DNA from: Sphingosinithalassobacter sp. CS137
Lineage (GTDB): Bacteria; Pseudomonadota; Alphaproteobacteria; Sphingomonadales; Sphingomonadaceae
Assembly: GCF_014334115.1 (NCBI RefSeq)
Contig: NZ_CP060494.1
Location: forward strand, 3,006,501 to 3,070,500
DNA length: 64,000 nucleotides
Reading direction: 5' to 3'
Every line of letters begins with the position of its first letter. Position 1 is the stretch's first letter. A model generated the notes under the pieces. That model was not told where the DNA came from. It saw only the letters and a list, made by a program, of their open reading frames with translations, and did no database searches. Below are positions 45,057-53,266 of the stretch, in pieces. The translations under genes were made by a program, and so were the position numbers.

Positions 45057-45580
45057 TGCTGAACCATGTCCTGGATGAGGATATCCGAAACCACGTCACG
45101 TCCGACGACGTCGGTGGCGCGGAGGAGCATTTCCTCCTTGATGCGGAACACCGCGGCGGATCCGGCGAGATCCTCCGGGCGCAGCTCGCGCAGGAACGGC
45201 TGATAGGCATCGAGGATCAGCGGCAGCTTCGCCGTGATCGCGTCGCTGCTTCCGGCGGGGCCGGGCACGAGCATGAAGTGCAGCTTCAGAAAGCGCGGGG
45301 CGCCATCGGGCGAGCGCAGGTTCACCACCATCGGCGGCACGTCGACGAAAGAGGCGGCATCGGCTTCGGCGCCGGCCTCGCCCGCGGGGGCAGGGGCAGC
45401 GTGCGCGCTTTCCTCCGCGGCCGCGCTGTCGCCGCCCGACAGGAAGAAGGCGCCCGCGCCGCCGCCGCCCAGCAGCAGCACCGCACCGGCCGCGCCGATC
45501 ATGATGAGCTTCTTCTTGCTCTTCTTGGCCGGCGCCTCCGCCTGATCCCCGGCTTCAACGATTTCCGATGATTCTGCCAT
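45053..45580 (-). CDS. fliL: Flagellar basal body-associated protein FliL
   Basis: 175 residues. Basic cytoplasmic start (APAKKSKKKLIMIGAAGAV) with one membrane helix, a Ala/Glu linker, and the periplasmic domain with PPMVVNLRSPDGAPRFLKLH and VLLRATDVVG-like LRATDVVGRDVVSDILIQDM. Supports the stator. ATG 45580 gives the usual size; the longer frame to 45901 has no support. First gene of the fliL-fliM operon. Confidence 0.9.
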   Translation of the reverse strand: MAESSEIVEAGDQAEAPAKKSKKKLIMIGAAGAVLLLGGGGAGAFFLSGGDSAAAEESAHAAPAPAGEAGAEADAASFVDVPPMVVNLRSPDGAPRFLKLHFMLVPGPAGSSDAITAKLPLILDAYQPFLRELRPEDLAGSAAVFRIKEEMLLRATDVVGRDVVSDILIQDMVQQ

Positions 45581-45637
45581 GGCCGTCTGCTTTCCCTGAA
45601 AAGCTGCGCTGCCGCACCCGCGACTGCGATTTCTTCC

Positions 45638-45644
45638 TATTATA
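45638..45644. promoter_or_regulatory. Near-palindromic flagellar box between fliL and flgF
   Basis: CCTATTATAGG. Minus strand TATAAT points at fliL (58 nt to the ATG). Plus strand TATTAT points at flgF (54 nt to the ATG). Confidence 0.65.
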
Positions 45645-45656
45645 GGATCGTTGCCC

Positions 45657-45669
45657 GGCAAAAAGTGCC
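45657..45669. promoter_or_regulatory. ftr-like palindrome in the fliL-flgF intergene
   Basis: GGCAAAAAGTGCC, 12 nt upstream of the fliL box, but downstream of the box for flgF. A bound protein could help fliL and hinder flgF. Confidence 0.5.
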
Positions 45670-45697
45670 TAGTGGCGAAAGGAAAAAAGAGGCGCGG

Positions 45698-46441
45698 ATG
45701 GATATCTCCTCTTATGTGCTGCTGAGCCACGAACAGGCGCTGCGCCGCCGGCTCGATATCGCGGCGAACAATCTGGCGAACATGAATACGGTGGGATTCC
45801 GCCGGGAAGAGCCTGTGTTCCGCGAATATATCCAGGACGGCGAGTCCGTCGTCGATGCGGCACGCAAGACGTCGTTCGTGCTCGATTATGGCGCCGTTCA
45901 TGACACCGCGCCCGGCGGCTTTCAGGCCACGGGCAACCCGCTCGACGTGATGATCGAAGGCCCCGGCTATCTTGCCGTGGAAGCGCCTGATGGCGGCACT
46001 GCCTATACGCGCGCGGGCTTTGTGAAGGTGCTCGAGAGCGGCGAACTGGCGACCGCCGGCGGGCAGCGGCTGCTGGGCGAGGGCGGCCAGCCGATCGTCG
46101 TGCCGCCCGAGCAGGCGGCGAGCCTCACCATCGCGCCCGACGGCACGGTGATGGGCACGGATGGCCCGCTCGGACGCATCGCAGTGACCATGTTCGATAA
46201 TGAGGCAGGCGTCACTCCGCGGGGCGACGGCCTGTTCGACGGCGCCGACGGACGCGAGCTCGAAGCCGGCGAAACGCGGCTTCGCTCAGGCGGCGTCGAG
46301 GGATCGAACGTCAATGCGATCGTCGAGACCACCGACATGATCGAGATTCTGCGCGCCTATCAGACCAGCCAGCGCATGAACGAGAGCATGACCGAAATGC
46401 GCAAGCGCGCGATCGAGAAACTGGGCCGCGTTTCGCCCTGA
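45698..46441 (+). CDS. flgF: Proximal rod protein FlgF
   Basis: 247 residues. N-terminus DISSYVLLSHEQALRRRLDI and NLANMNTVGFRREEPVF; C-terminus VIVETTDMIEILRAYQTSQR-type D0 helix. Between them is the FlgE/F/G core with GPGYLAVEAPDGGTAYTRAG. First gene of flgF-flgG-flgA-flgH. The ATG at 45698 is preferred over a frame from 45665. Confidence 0.94.
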   Translation: MDISSYVLLSHEQALRRRLDIAANNLANMNTVGFRREEPVFREYIQDGESVVDAARKTSFVLDYGAVHDTAPGGFQATGNPLDVMIEGPGYLAVEAPDGGTAYTRAGFVKVLESGELATAGGQRLLGEGGQPIVVPPEQAASLTIAPDGTVMGTDGPLGRIAVTMFDNEAGVTPRGDGLFDGADGRELEAGETRLRSGGVEGSNVNAIVETTDMIEILRAYQTSQRMNESMTEMRKRAIEKLGRVSP

Positions 46442-46479
46442 TCTCTCCCTGAACCGAATTCCCACCGGAGGAACTGAAG

Positions 46480-47262
46480 ATGCGTACTCTTTCCATCGCG
46501 GCGACGGGCATGCTCGCGCAGCAGACCAACGTCGACGTCATTTCGAACAACATCGCCAACATGAACACCACTGCCTTCAAGCGGCAGCGCGCGGAATTCC
46601 AGGACCTGCTCTATCAGCAGGTCGTCCGCCCGGGCTCGGCGACCGGCGAAGGCACGATGGCGCCGGCGGGCATTCAGATCGGTGCCGGCGTTCGCACCGG
46701 CGGCGTCTATCGCATTCTCGAACAAGGCGCGCTGACCCAGACCAGCAACCCGCTCGACGTGGCGATCCAGGGGCGCGGCTATTTCCAGATCACGCTGCCG
46801 TCGGGCGAGACCGGCTATACGCGCGACGGCTCGTTCCAGCTTTCCGACCAGGGCGAGCTGGTGACGCAGGACGGCTATCCGGTCCAGCCCGGCATCAACA
46901 TTCCGCAGGAAGCAGTCGATGTCACCATTTCGTCGACCGGGCAGGTCCAGGTGAAGCTCGCCGGCGATCCCGAGCCGCAGAATGTCGGTCAGCTCGAACT
47001 CGCCACCTTCATGAACGAAAGCGGACTCGAAGCACAGGGCGGCAACCTGTTCCTCGAGACCGCGGCATCGGGCCAGCCGACGATCGCACCCCCGGGCGAG
47101 CCGGGCACGGGCACGCTCACGCAGGGCTTCGTCGAAGCTTCCAACGTCAATCCGGTTGCGGAAATCACGGCGCTGATCACTGCCCAGCGCGCCTATGAGA
47201 TGAACAGCCGCGTCGTGAAAACGGCAGACGAAATGCTGGCAACGACCAGCCAGCTGCGCTGA
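46480..47262 (+). CDS. flgG: Distal rod protein FlgG
   Basis: 260 residues, exactly family size. RTLSIAATGMLAQQTNVDVI with NNIANMNTTAFKRQRAEFQD, then VAIQGRGYFQITLPSGETGY, and the end EITALITAQRAYEMNSRVVK. A GGAGGA site precedes the ATG. The stop overlaps the flgA start by one base. Confidence 0.97.
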   Translation: MRTLSIAATGMLAQQTNVDVISNNIANMNTTAFKRQRAEFQDLLYQQVVRPGSATGEGTMAPAGIQIGAGVRTGGVYRILEQGALTQTSNPLDVAIQGRGYFQITLPSGETGYTRDGSFQLSDQGELVTQDGYPVQPGINIPQEAVDVTISSTGQVQVKLAGDPEPQNVGQLELATFMNESGLEAQGGNLFLETAASGQPTIAPPGEPGTGTLTQGFVEASNVNPVAEITALITAQRAYEMNSRVVKTADEMLATTSQLR

Positions 47263-47711
47263 TGTCGCGCGCGCTTCTTCTCGCCACCGGCCTGGCGCTC
47301 GCGCTGCTGCCGCGTCCGGCGGCCGCGCAGGACGGCGAAGTGGCGGTGCTCGACAGGGCGGTCGTGCGCGGCGAGCTGCTTGCCGCCGGCGACTTCTCGT
47401 TCGAATCGCTGCCGGCTGCCGCGGCACGCGGTGCGCTAGGCGCCGATGAAGCAGCGGGCATGGAGGCACGCCGCAACCTGCGCGAAGGCGCGGTCGTGCG
47501 CCGCAGCGACGTGCAGCCGCCGCAGCTCGTTCGCCGGGGCGAGCCCGTGACGATCCGGGTTGTGCGCGGCGCGATGGTGATCGCCACGAGCGGCCGCGCG
47601 CTTTCGAACGGGGGCGAGGGCGATCTCGTCCGCGTGGTGGCGACGTCGACCAACCGCACGCTGGACGGAATCGTCGACGGATCGGGCAGCGTGCGCATCG
47701 CCGCGCCCTGA
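47262..47711 (+). CDS. flgA: P-ring assembly chaperone FlgA
   Basis: 149 residues with a signal peptide (LLLATGLALALLPRPAAA). SAF-like domain with ARRNLREGAVVRRSDVQPP and VRRGEPVTIRVVRGAMVI. Shorter than enteric FlgA (~219), having essentially the C-terminal half, as often in alphaproteobacteria. Helps FlgI form the P ring in the periplasm; flgI itself is not in this window. Confidence 0.9.
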   Translation: MSRALLLATGLALALLPRPAAAQDGEVAVLDRAVVRGELLAAGDFSFESLPAAAARGALGADEAAGMEARRNLREGAVVRRSDVQPPQLVRRGEPVTIRVVRGAMVIATSGRALSNGGEGDLVRVVATSTNRTLDGIVDGSGSVRIAAP

Positions 47712-47737
47712 ACCGCCGCAACACAGGGATTGAACAG

Positions 47738-48487
47738 ATGAAGAAAGCAATTGCGATCGTGGCGCTCGGCGCCACGCTGTCGGGCTGCGGCGCGGTGGGT
47801 CGGCTCAAACAGGTCGGCAGGGCGCCCCAGCTGACTGCGATGGAGCCGGTCGCTGCGCCCGCGTTCGAGCCTTCGCTGGCGGCGCCGGCCGATCGCTCGG
47901 GCCGCGCCGTGCCCATCGCCTCGGCGCCAAGCGCATCGTTGTTCCGCACTGGTGCCGGGGGCCTGTTCCGCGACCAGCGCGCGGCGACGGTGGGCGATAT
48001 TCTCACAATCCGGATCGAGATCGCCGACCAGGCGAATCTGGGCAACAACACCTCGCGGACCCGCGGCGGATCCGAGTCGGGCGGCGTCACGGCGCTGCTG
48101 GGACTGGAGACGCCGCTCGCGAACGTGTTGCCGGGCAATGTCGATCCGTCGCAGCTGGTGGAGGCGGAATCGGGTTCGCGCTACGCCGGCGGCGGCACCA
48201 CCGCGCGCTCGGAAACCGTCAACATGACGATGGCGGCGATCGTCACCCAGGTGCTGCCCAACGGCAATCTGATGGTGCGCGGGCGACAGGAAGTGCGCGT
48301 CAACTTCGAGATGCGCGAGCTGATCGTCACGGGCATCGTCCGGCCGCAGGATATCGAGCGCGACAATTCGATCCAGCACAGCAAGATCGCCGAAGCGCGG
48401 ATCATCTATGGCGGCCGCGGCCAGCTGACCGAGGCGCAGCAGGCGCGCTGGGGGCAGCAGATCTACGACGCGCTTTTCCCGTTCTGA
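47738..48487 (+). CDS. flgH: L-ring lipoprotein FlgH
   Basis: 249 residues. Lipobox ATLSGCGAVG. Core signatures: LFRDQRAATVGDILTIRIEI, SRTRGGSESGGV and RQEVRVNFEMRELIVTGIVR plus PQDIERDNSIQHSKIAEARI. Forms the outer-membrane ring. Last gene of the flgF run, followed by a strong terminator. Confidence 0.95.
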   Translation: MKKAIAIVALGATLSGCGAVGRLKQVGRAPQLTAMEPVAAPAFEPSLAAPADRSGRAVPIASAPSASLFRTGAGGLFRDQRAATVGDILTIRIEIADQANLGNNTSRTRGGSESGGVTALLGLETPLANVLPGNVDPSQLVEAESGSRYAGGGTTARSETVNMTMAAIVTQVLPNGNLMVRGRQEVRVNFEMRELIVTGIVRPQDIERDNSIQHSKIAEARIIYGGRGQLTEAQQARWGQQIYDALFPF

Positions 48488-48513
48488 CGGGCGGCGCTAC
48501 GGTCGCAATCTGA

Positions 48514-48548
48514 GCCGGCTCCGCCACCAGGGCGGGGCCGGCTTTTTT
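48514..48548 (+). terminator. Rho-independent terminator of flgFGAH
   Basis: A 12-bp stem GCCGGCTCCGCC/GGCGGGGCCGGC (one T-G pair) with a 5-nt loop, followed by six T. Confidence 0.9.
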
Positions 48549-48612
48549 CATTTCGCCGCGTGCGCAGGCACCGGTTCGGACGCGAGCCGAGCAGTGAAAA
48601 TCAGCTAAACCA

Positions 48613-48625
48613 GGCAATTTTTGCC
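48613..48625. promoter_or_regulatory. ftr-like palindrome upstream of flagellin
   Basis: GGCAATTTTTGCC, a clear GGCA-N5-TGCC site about 200 bp upstream of the flagellin ATG and 53 bp before a TATACC element. Confidence 0.5.
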
Positions 48626-48738
48626 GCATCCGTGTTGCCGCTAGGAAAACTTTTCCGGTTCTTCAAGTTAATTGAGAGTATACCGCAAAAAAAAGATGTA
48701 CTTTGTTTTGTCGCGTCGAAAAGTCTTTCCAGAATGAA

Positions 48739-48783
48739 CTTGCGGATGCGCAAGAGCTTCCGTCGCGGGCCGGCGTCACCGGC
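48739..48783 (+). promoter_or_regulatory. Structured flagellin mRNA leader
   Basis: Two hairpins: CTTGCG-GATG-CGCAAG (48739-48754) and GCCGG-CGTCA-CCGGC (48769-48783). They lie in what is probably a long 5' leader. In Caulobacter FlbT acts on the flagellin leader, and flbT is in this window. Confidence 0.45.
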
Positions 48784-48824
48784 TCAGGCCGCAGAAGCGG
48801 TCTTATTCCGAGAAGGACAAGAGC

Positions 48825-49655
48825 ATGGGTTTTTCGGTCAACACCAACGTCGGCGCGATGGCGGCTCTCCAGAGCCTCAACCAGACCAATAAGGGCCTCG
48901 CCACGACCCAGAGCCGCATCAACACCGGCCTGGCCGTGTCGTCGACGAAGGACGACTCCGCTTCGTACACCATCGCGCAGACCCTGCGTGGTGATGTCGG
49001 CAGCCTCAAGGCGGTCAACTCCTCGCTCGCTCGCGCGAAGAGCACCGTCGACGTGGCAGTTGCCGGCGCCGAGGGCGTCTCCGACCTTCTGAACCAGATG
49101 AAGGCGAAGGCAACCGAAGCTTCGGACGCGGGTCTCGACACGACGAGCCGCGCGGCGATCGCCAAGGACTTCACCGCGCTCAAGGAGCAGATCACCACGA
49201 TCATCGACTCCTCCGAGTTCAACGGCACGAACCTGCTGAAGGCTTCGGGCGGCACGGTGGCTGCGCTTCAGTCGACCGACACGGCGGCGGCGACGCTCGA
49301 CGTGGCGAACCAGGACATGGGCGCAGTGACGACGGCGATCAACGCGTCGAACAGCGGCACCTTCACCACGGCCGCTCAGGCCGAGGCGATGGTCACCGTG
49401 ATCGACACGCAGGTCACTGCAGTGAACGGCAAGCTCAGCACGCTGGGTGCCGCTTCGAACAAGATCGACGCGCAGATGGAGTTCACGAACAAGCTGTCTG
49501 ACGTCATCGAAGCCGGCATCGGCAACCTGGTCGACGCCGACCTCGCGAAGGAATCGGCGAACCTCCAGGCGCTGCAGGTCAAGCAGCAGCTGGGCGTGCA
49601 GGCTCTGTCGATCGCCAACCAGGCGCCGCAGACGATCACGTCGCTGTTCCGTTAA
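48825..49655 (+). CDS. fliC: Flagellin
   Basis: 276 residues, the short alphaproteobacterial type. N-terminus GFSVNTNVGAMAALQSLNQT and STKDDSASYTIAQTLRGDVG; C-terminus ESANLQALQVKQQLGVQALS and IANQAPQTITSLFR. The surface domain is small and Thr/Ala-rich. RBS GAAGGA lies seven nt before the ATG. The only flagellin in the window. Ended by a strong terminator, as expected for an abundant message. Leader and palindrome are listed separately. Confidence 0.97.
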   Translation: MGFSVNTNVGAMAALQSLNQTNKGLATTQSRINTGLAVSSTKDDSASYTIAQTLRGDVGSLKAVNSSLARAKSTVDVAVAGAEGVSDLLNQMKAKATEASDAGLDTTSRAAIAKDFTALKEQITTIIDSSEFNGTNLLKASGGTVAALQSTDTAAATLDVANQDMGAVTTAINASNSGTFTTAAQAEAMVTVIDTQVTAVNGKLSTLGAASNKIDAQMEFTNKLSDVIEAGIGNLVDADLAKESANLQALQVKQQLGVQALSIANQAPQTITSLFR

Positions 49656-49693
49656 GGGCGTATCGCGCTTTTCCCTGGAAGCGCGGACACCTC

Positions 49694-49728
49694 GGGCCGG
49701 AGCGGGAAACCGCTCCGGCCCTTTCCTT
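49694..49728 (+). terminator. Rho-independent terminator of the flagellin gene
   Basis: A perfect 12-bp stem GGGCCGGAGCGG/CCGCTCCGGCCC with a GAAA tetraloop, followed by TTTCCTTT. Confidence 0.95.
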
Positions 49729-49765
49729 TGCGCCGCTCCGGCGCCCGCGCCCTCCTCGTCCCCTC

Positions 49766-49771
49766 TATAAT
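49766..49771 (+). promoter_or_regulatory. Flagellar-type -10 box, gene 49793
   Basis: GTCCCCTCTATAATGGGG on the plus strand. Only 21 nt separate it from the TTG start, leaving room for just the AGGAGG site. Confidence 0.7.
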
Positions 49772-49792
49772 GGGGATAGCCAGGAGGTTCGC

Positions 49793-50197
49793 TTGTTTCC
49801 CCGTATCCGTGAAATCACCGACGCCCTGGGCGATCGTCTGCGCCTGAGCGTCGAAGAGCATCCCTCCGGCGCGCTGATCGTGCTGGAACGGCCCGATCTG
49901 CCCGAGTGCTCGCGAGTCCTGCTCGACGGCTACGGCGCCGATGTCCTTGCCGGCTATATCATGTCTGCGCGTCTTTCGGTGCCGCATCCGCTGCCCGACG
50001 AGCTCGTCGACGGAGCGTTCGGGATGCAGTTCCATCTGTTGCTCGATCCGTGCGTCGCGCTTGCATTGCGCCAGCCGGGTGAAAGCGAGGCTCTCGAGAT
50101 CCCGGCTCCGTTCTGGGACCGGCTTTACGCCGAACTCTGCGTGGTGGGGGCGCATGCCCGCGAGCTCAGCCGAAGGGCCGAGGCACGAATTCATTAA
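49793..50197 (+). CDS. Unknown protein downstream of flagellin
   Basis: 134 residues from a TTG at 49793 with a perfect AGGAGG five nt upstream. No signal peptide or membrane helix. Contains LIVLERPDLPECSRVLLDGY, AGYIMSARLSVPHPLPDELV and FHLLLDPCVALAL. I do not recognise the family. It has its own flagellar-type box and sits right after flagellin. A cytoplasmic role such as a filament regulator or chaperone is possible, by position only. It does not resemble FlaF. Confidence 0.7.
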   Translation: MFPRIREITDALGDRLRLSVEEHPSGALIVLERPDLPECSRVLLDGYGADVLAGYIMSARLSVPHPLPDELVDGAFGMQFHLLLDPCVALALRQPGESEALEIPAPFWDRLYAELCVVGAHARELSRRAEARIH

Positions 50198-50307
50198 CCC
50201 CGAAGTCGCTTGCGTAGGGATTTCTCCTGAATACGCGTAGAACCGGGGCACGGGCATTGAGCTTGTGAGGGCGCGGGGTTGGCGCCGAAGGGTAAAGGGG
50301 GTGGAGA

Positions 50308-50721
50308 ATGGATCCGAACGATTCCGATATCGTACCGGGCACTACGACGCCGATCTACACGGTCACGCTCACGCTGAGCGTCGATGATATGAACGCCCTT
50401 TGGGAAGCGGCGGCCGAGCGCGCGCTGCGGGCCCCGGGCATGACGCTCGCGAATGTGCTCGATACGCTTGGTCCGCGTGAGGATCCGTCGATCAGCGACT
50501 GCATCGCGATGCTGACCGCCCCCGCGCCGGTCGCAGGTTGCACCGCAAGCGACTTCGTCGTGGAAGAAATTCGGTCCGTCGCCGCCGCCGCCGCCGGGGA
50601 TGGCCCTGTCGAGGGAGGGCTTCCGTCTGCCGCGCGCGCAATTCTGCTGCGTTCGATCCCGGCGGCCTCGTCGCGCCGCCTGCCGTCCTGGCCGGAGGCC
50701 GATGCGATGTCGCTCGGCTAA
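50308..50721 (+). CDS. Hypothetical protein
   Basis: 137 residues with a good site (GGTGGAG) before the ATG. The first ~90 residues (YTVTLTLSVDDMNALWEAAA, NVLDTLGPREDPSISDCIAM) look like a real folded domain. The last ~45 are Ala/Arg-rich and low in complexity, so a late frameshift or a decayed tail is possible. Followed by an intrinsic terminator. Function unknown. Confidence 0.55.
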   Translation: MDPNDSDIVPGTTTPIYTVTLTLSVDDMNALWEAAAERALRAPGMTLANVLDTLGPREDPSISDCIAMLTAPAPVAGCTASDFVVEEIRSVAAAAAGDGPVEGGLPSAARAILLRSIPAASSRRLPSWPEADAMSLG

Positions 50722-51029
50722 CCGGTAGATCTCGTTGCCAGCGATGCGCCGCGCGCCCAATGGGATGTCGCGGCGTTTTTTTTTGCGTTCCGGGCCTGCC
50801 GGTGCAGGGCTTTGGCCGGAATCGCAAACGGCAGGCCGGATGGGGTTCCGGCCTGCCGCGCAATCCTCGATACGAACACGAAACTCAGTATGGAGGCAGA
50901 GATACAGAAGTCATCGAGGGGATCGGTTTATGGCCCCTGCATCTCACACCTCAGTATAGAATAGTATCCAAGCCGATACCTACCGTATGAGTGCGGTAGG
51001 TGTTCTTACCTAGCCAGCGCGTCGACCGA
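50722..51029. other. Intergenic region with several dyads, between the hypothetical gene and flgD
   Basis: 308 bases without a gene. Contents: the terminator at 50747-50784; a 10-bp inverted repeat GGCAGGCCGG/CCGGCCTGCC (50830-50857); a lower-GC stretch from about 50885 to 50970 with two CTCAGTAT copies; and an 8-bp dyad ACCTACCG/CGGTAGGT (50978-51001). The 50830 repeat may end the fliK-flgD transcript. The rest is unexplained. Confidence 0.5.
50747..50784 (+). terminator. Rho-independent terminator of gene 50308
   Basis: CGCCGCG (50747-50753) pairs with CGCGGCG (50769-50775), followed by nine T. Confidence 0.8.
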
Positions 51030-51683
51030 TCAGCCACCGCCGATGCGGACGAGCTTGCCGACAGGAACCTGAAGTCCGTTGATGCCGACCGTGGTGCCCC
51101 CGTTGCCGCCGCGCGCATCGGACACGGTGCCGATGCCGTGAATAGCGACAGGGATGGCGTTTCCGCTCGTATCCTCTGCCTTCAGGCTGAGCGTGTAGGT
51201 GCCGGCCGGCGCCGTGCCGCCATTCGTCAGCGTGCCGTCCCAGGCGAGCTGTCCGCTGGCGGCTGGATCGATGGCGCGCGTCTCGACCGTGCGTCCGCTC
51301 GCATCGGTCAGCGTGGCGACCAGCTTGGCCGGGGCTCGATCGGCGGACCAGCTCCAGGCTGCGGGAGCATCGCCCAGCGCCGCGTCGGGCGAGTCATATT
51401 CGACCGTGCTGCCGACCAGTGCCGAAGCCTGAAGCAGATCCTGCGAGCCCATGCCCGCAAGCATCTCCTTCAGCGTGGCGGTCTGCTCGATCGCCTGCTC
51501 GACCTGCGAATATTGGACCAGCTGCTCGGTATATTGCGCCGTATCCATCGGATCGAGCGGGTCCTGATTCTGCATCTGCGCGGTCAGCAGCTTCAGGAAC
51601 ATGTCGAAATCGGCATTGAGCTTCCCGATCGACGAGTTGGTCTCGGGCGTAAGGCCTGCACTTGTGGCGGACGAAACGGTCAT
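51030..51683 (-). CDS. flgD: Hook capping protein FlgD
   Basis: 217 residues. N-terminal scaffold FDMFLKLLTAQMQNQDPLDP with MDTAQYTEQLVQYSQVEQAI, then the FLG/Fn-like pair (VGSTVEYDSP, GTYTLSLKAEDTSGN) and the end VPVGKLVRIGGG. Caps the growing hook. Lies 12 bp after fliK in the same operon. Confidence 0.95.
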   Translation of the reverse strand: MTVSSATSAGLTPETNSSIGKLNADFDMFLKLLTAQMQNQDPLDPMDTAQYTEQLVQYSQVEQAIEQTATLKEMLAGMGSQDLLQASALVGSTVEYDSPDAALGDAPAAWSWSADRAPAKLVATLTDASGRTVETRAIDPAASGQLAWDGTLTNGGTAPAGTYTLSLKAEDTSGNAIPVAIHGIGTVSDARGGNGGTTVGINGLQVPVGKLVRIGGG

Positions 51684-51695
51684 TGCTAAAGCCTC

Positions 51696-53195
51696 CTAGG
51701 CGAGCAGATCGACGCGGCCGGTGCCGCGCAGGGTGGGACGCGGCGCTTCGGTCGCGCTCGGTTCGGGATCAGCGTTGCGGCCGGTATGGTTCGGCTGGGG
51801 CTGGCCCCCCGAGCGACCCTGGCCGCCGTCGCCGGCGCGGCTCTCGAAGCGGAAGCTCTGCGCGTCCGAACGGACCCCTGCCTGGTCGAGCGCGCGGCCG
51901 AGATCGGCGGTGTCGCGGCGCAGCAGTTCGAGTGCGGCGGGGCTTTCAGCACGGACCGTCGCGCGCAGGGCGCCGTCCTCGAAGGCAAGGGTCACGTCGA
52001 TCCGGCCGAGTTCGGCGGGATTGAGCCGCACTCGCACCACATCCTCGCCGCCGGCGACGCCGCGCGCGATCTCTACGCCCAGTTCACGGCCGAACACGCC
52101 GGGCCGCGCAGTGACGCTGGGCTCGCGCGCGGGCGCCGGAGCGGCGCTCGCTGGTTGCGGAGCGGGCGAAGTGGGCGTGCTTGCCTCCGTCTGCACCGGC
52201 GGCGGAGCCAGCGGCGCGGCGGGGTCGCGCATCCGCGCCACTGCCTCGGGCTGGGGCCGCGAATTGGCGTCACCCGCAGGCAGCTCGGCCTGCGGCATCT
52301 CGCCCGCGCTCATGCCGCCCGCTGCCGCATCGGCGGGAGCCGGTGCGGCAGCCGGAAGATCGGTTGCGGCGGCCGGCACCGCAGCACCGCCGGCGGTCGG
52401 CGTGGCGGCACTGGTGGCAGGCGGTTGCGCGGGGTCGCGAGGCGGCGGCGCCACCGGCGGCATGGCGAGTGCAGCGGCTTGCGGCACAGGCTGCTCGCCA
52501 CCGTTGCCAGCAAGTTCTTCAGGCGCTGCTTCGGCCGTGGGGTCGGACAGGGGAGCGGCTTCCTCCGCCGCCGCGTCGATCGGCGCGGCGAGGAGCGTTT
52601 CCCCGAGCGGACCGGGAGGCGCGGTTTCGGCTGGCATATCCGAGGTGCCAGGCAGCGAGGGCGAGAGCCCATCCTTTGTCGCTCCAGCGCGAGCCATGGG
52701 CGGCTTGCTCGCCATGGGAGCTGAAGCGGGTTGCGCCGTCGGCAGCTTCGATGCGCTTGCGAGGAGTTCCGGCAGCGACGGTGGCGCCGCGGCCTGCGTC
52801 GCCGCGCCAGCGACGCGCGCGTCGGGAGCGGCTGCGATCGGCAGGTCGAGGTCGCTTTCGACGGTCCGAGAGGTCGACAGGTTGGGCTCGACAAGGATCG
52901 GCGTTCCGTCCGCCGGCTGCGGCGCGGCGGGGGAAGCGCCGGTGCCGGCAGGAACCGTGCTGGGAACCACGGCCGGAACTGCCACCGTGCTTTCGACGGT
53001 TGCGATCTGGATCAGGCCGCCGAGTTGCGGACCGGCGATCCCGCCCGTCGGCATCATACCGGGAAGCGGCGTCGGCTGCGCTGTCGGCGGCATGCCCTGC
53101 ATCCCCACCAGCGCTCCGAAACCCGGTTGGCCGATCGTCGCGGCCGCCGGCATGGGCTTGGAGCCCGGTGCGAAACTCACGTCGGCAATCTGCAT
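51696..53195 (-). CDS. fliK: Hook-length control protein FliK
   Basis: 499 residues. The long middle is Ala/Pro-rich and disordered-looking, as expected of the molecular ruler. The conserved C-terminal domain reads VVRVRLNPAELGRIDVTLAF and EDGALRATVRAESPAALELL, after which a Gln/Gly tail follows. The start at 53195 (MQIADVSFAPG) lies 40 nt from a flagellar box; frames extending to 53402 run into flhA. A very long open frame on the opposite strand is a composition artefact. Confidence 0.9.
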   Translation of the reverse strand: MQIADVSFAPGSKPMPAAATIGQPGFGALVGMQGMPPTAQPTPLPGMMPTGGIAGPQLGGLIQIATVESTVAVPAVVPSTVPAGTGASPAAPQPADGTPILVEPNLSTSRTVESDLDLPIAAAPDARVAGAATQAAAPPSLPELLASASKLPTAQPASAPMASKPPMARAGATKDGLSPSLPGTSDMPAETAPPGPLGETLLAAPIDAAAEEAAPLSDPTAEAAPEELAGNGGEQPVPQAAALAMPPVAPPPRDPAQPPATSAATPTAGGAAVPAAATDLPAAAPAPADAAAGGMSAGEMPQAELPAGDANSRPQPEAVARMRDPAAPLAPPPVQTEASTPTSPAPQPASAAPAPAREPSVTARPGVFGRELGVEIARGVAGGEDVVRVRLNPAELGRIDVTLAFEDGALRATVRAESPAALELLRRDTADLGRALDQAGVRSDAQSFRFESRAGDGGQGRSGGQPQPNHTGRNADPEPSATEAPRPTLRGTGRVDLLA

Positions 53196-53235
53196 GCGGC
53201 CCCTCGTTCGCAGTGCCGATGCGGCACTGCCTTTC

Positions 53236-53241
53236 ATTATA
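53236..53241 (-). promoter_or_regulatory. Flagellar-type -10 box, fliK-flgD
   Basis: Minus strand AATTCTCCTATAATGAAAG, placed in the 71-bp gap between flhA and fliK. Shares its ATTCTCCTATAATG core with the sigma-factor box. Confidence 0.75.
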
Positions 53242-53266
53242 GGAGAATTGACGCCTCCGCGGGCGC

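Larger units (their letters stand above)
48488..48824 (+). other. Intergenic region upstream of flagellin
   Basis: 337 bases without a gene. Contents in order: the flgH terminator (48514-48548), an ftr-like palindrome (48613-48625), an AT-rich stretch with a TATACC and an A8 tract (48660-48700), then a leader with two hairpins. No TCCTATAAT box and no good sigma-28 or sigma-54 site was found. Confidence 0.6.

Noticed and set aside
48606..48632. FliA-type promoter for flagellin (TAAA then GCCG)
   Set aside because: The spacing is two bases short and the -10 match is poor.
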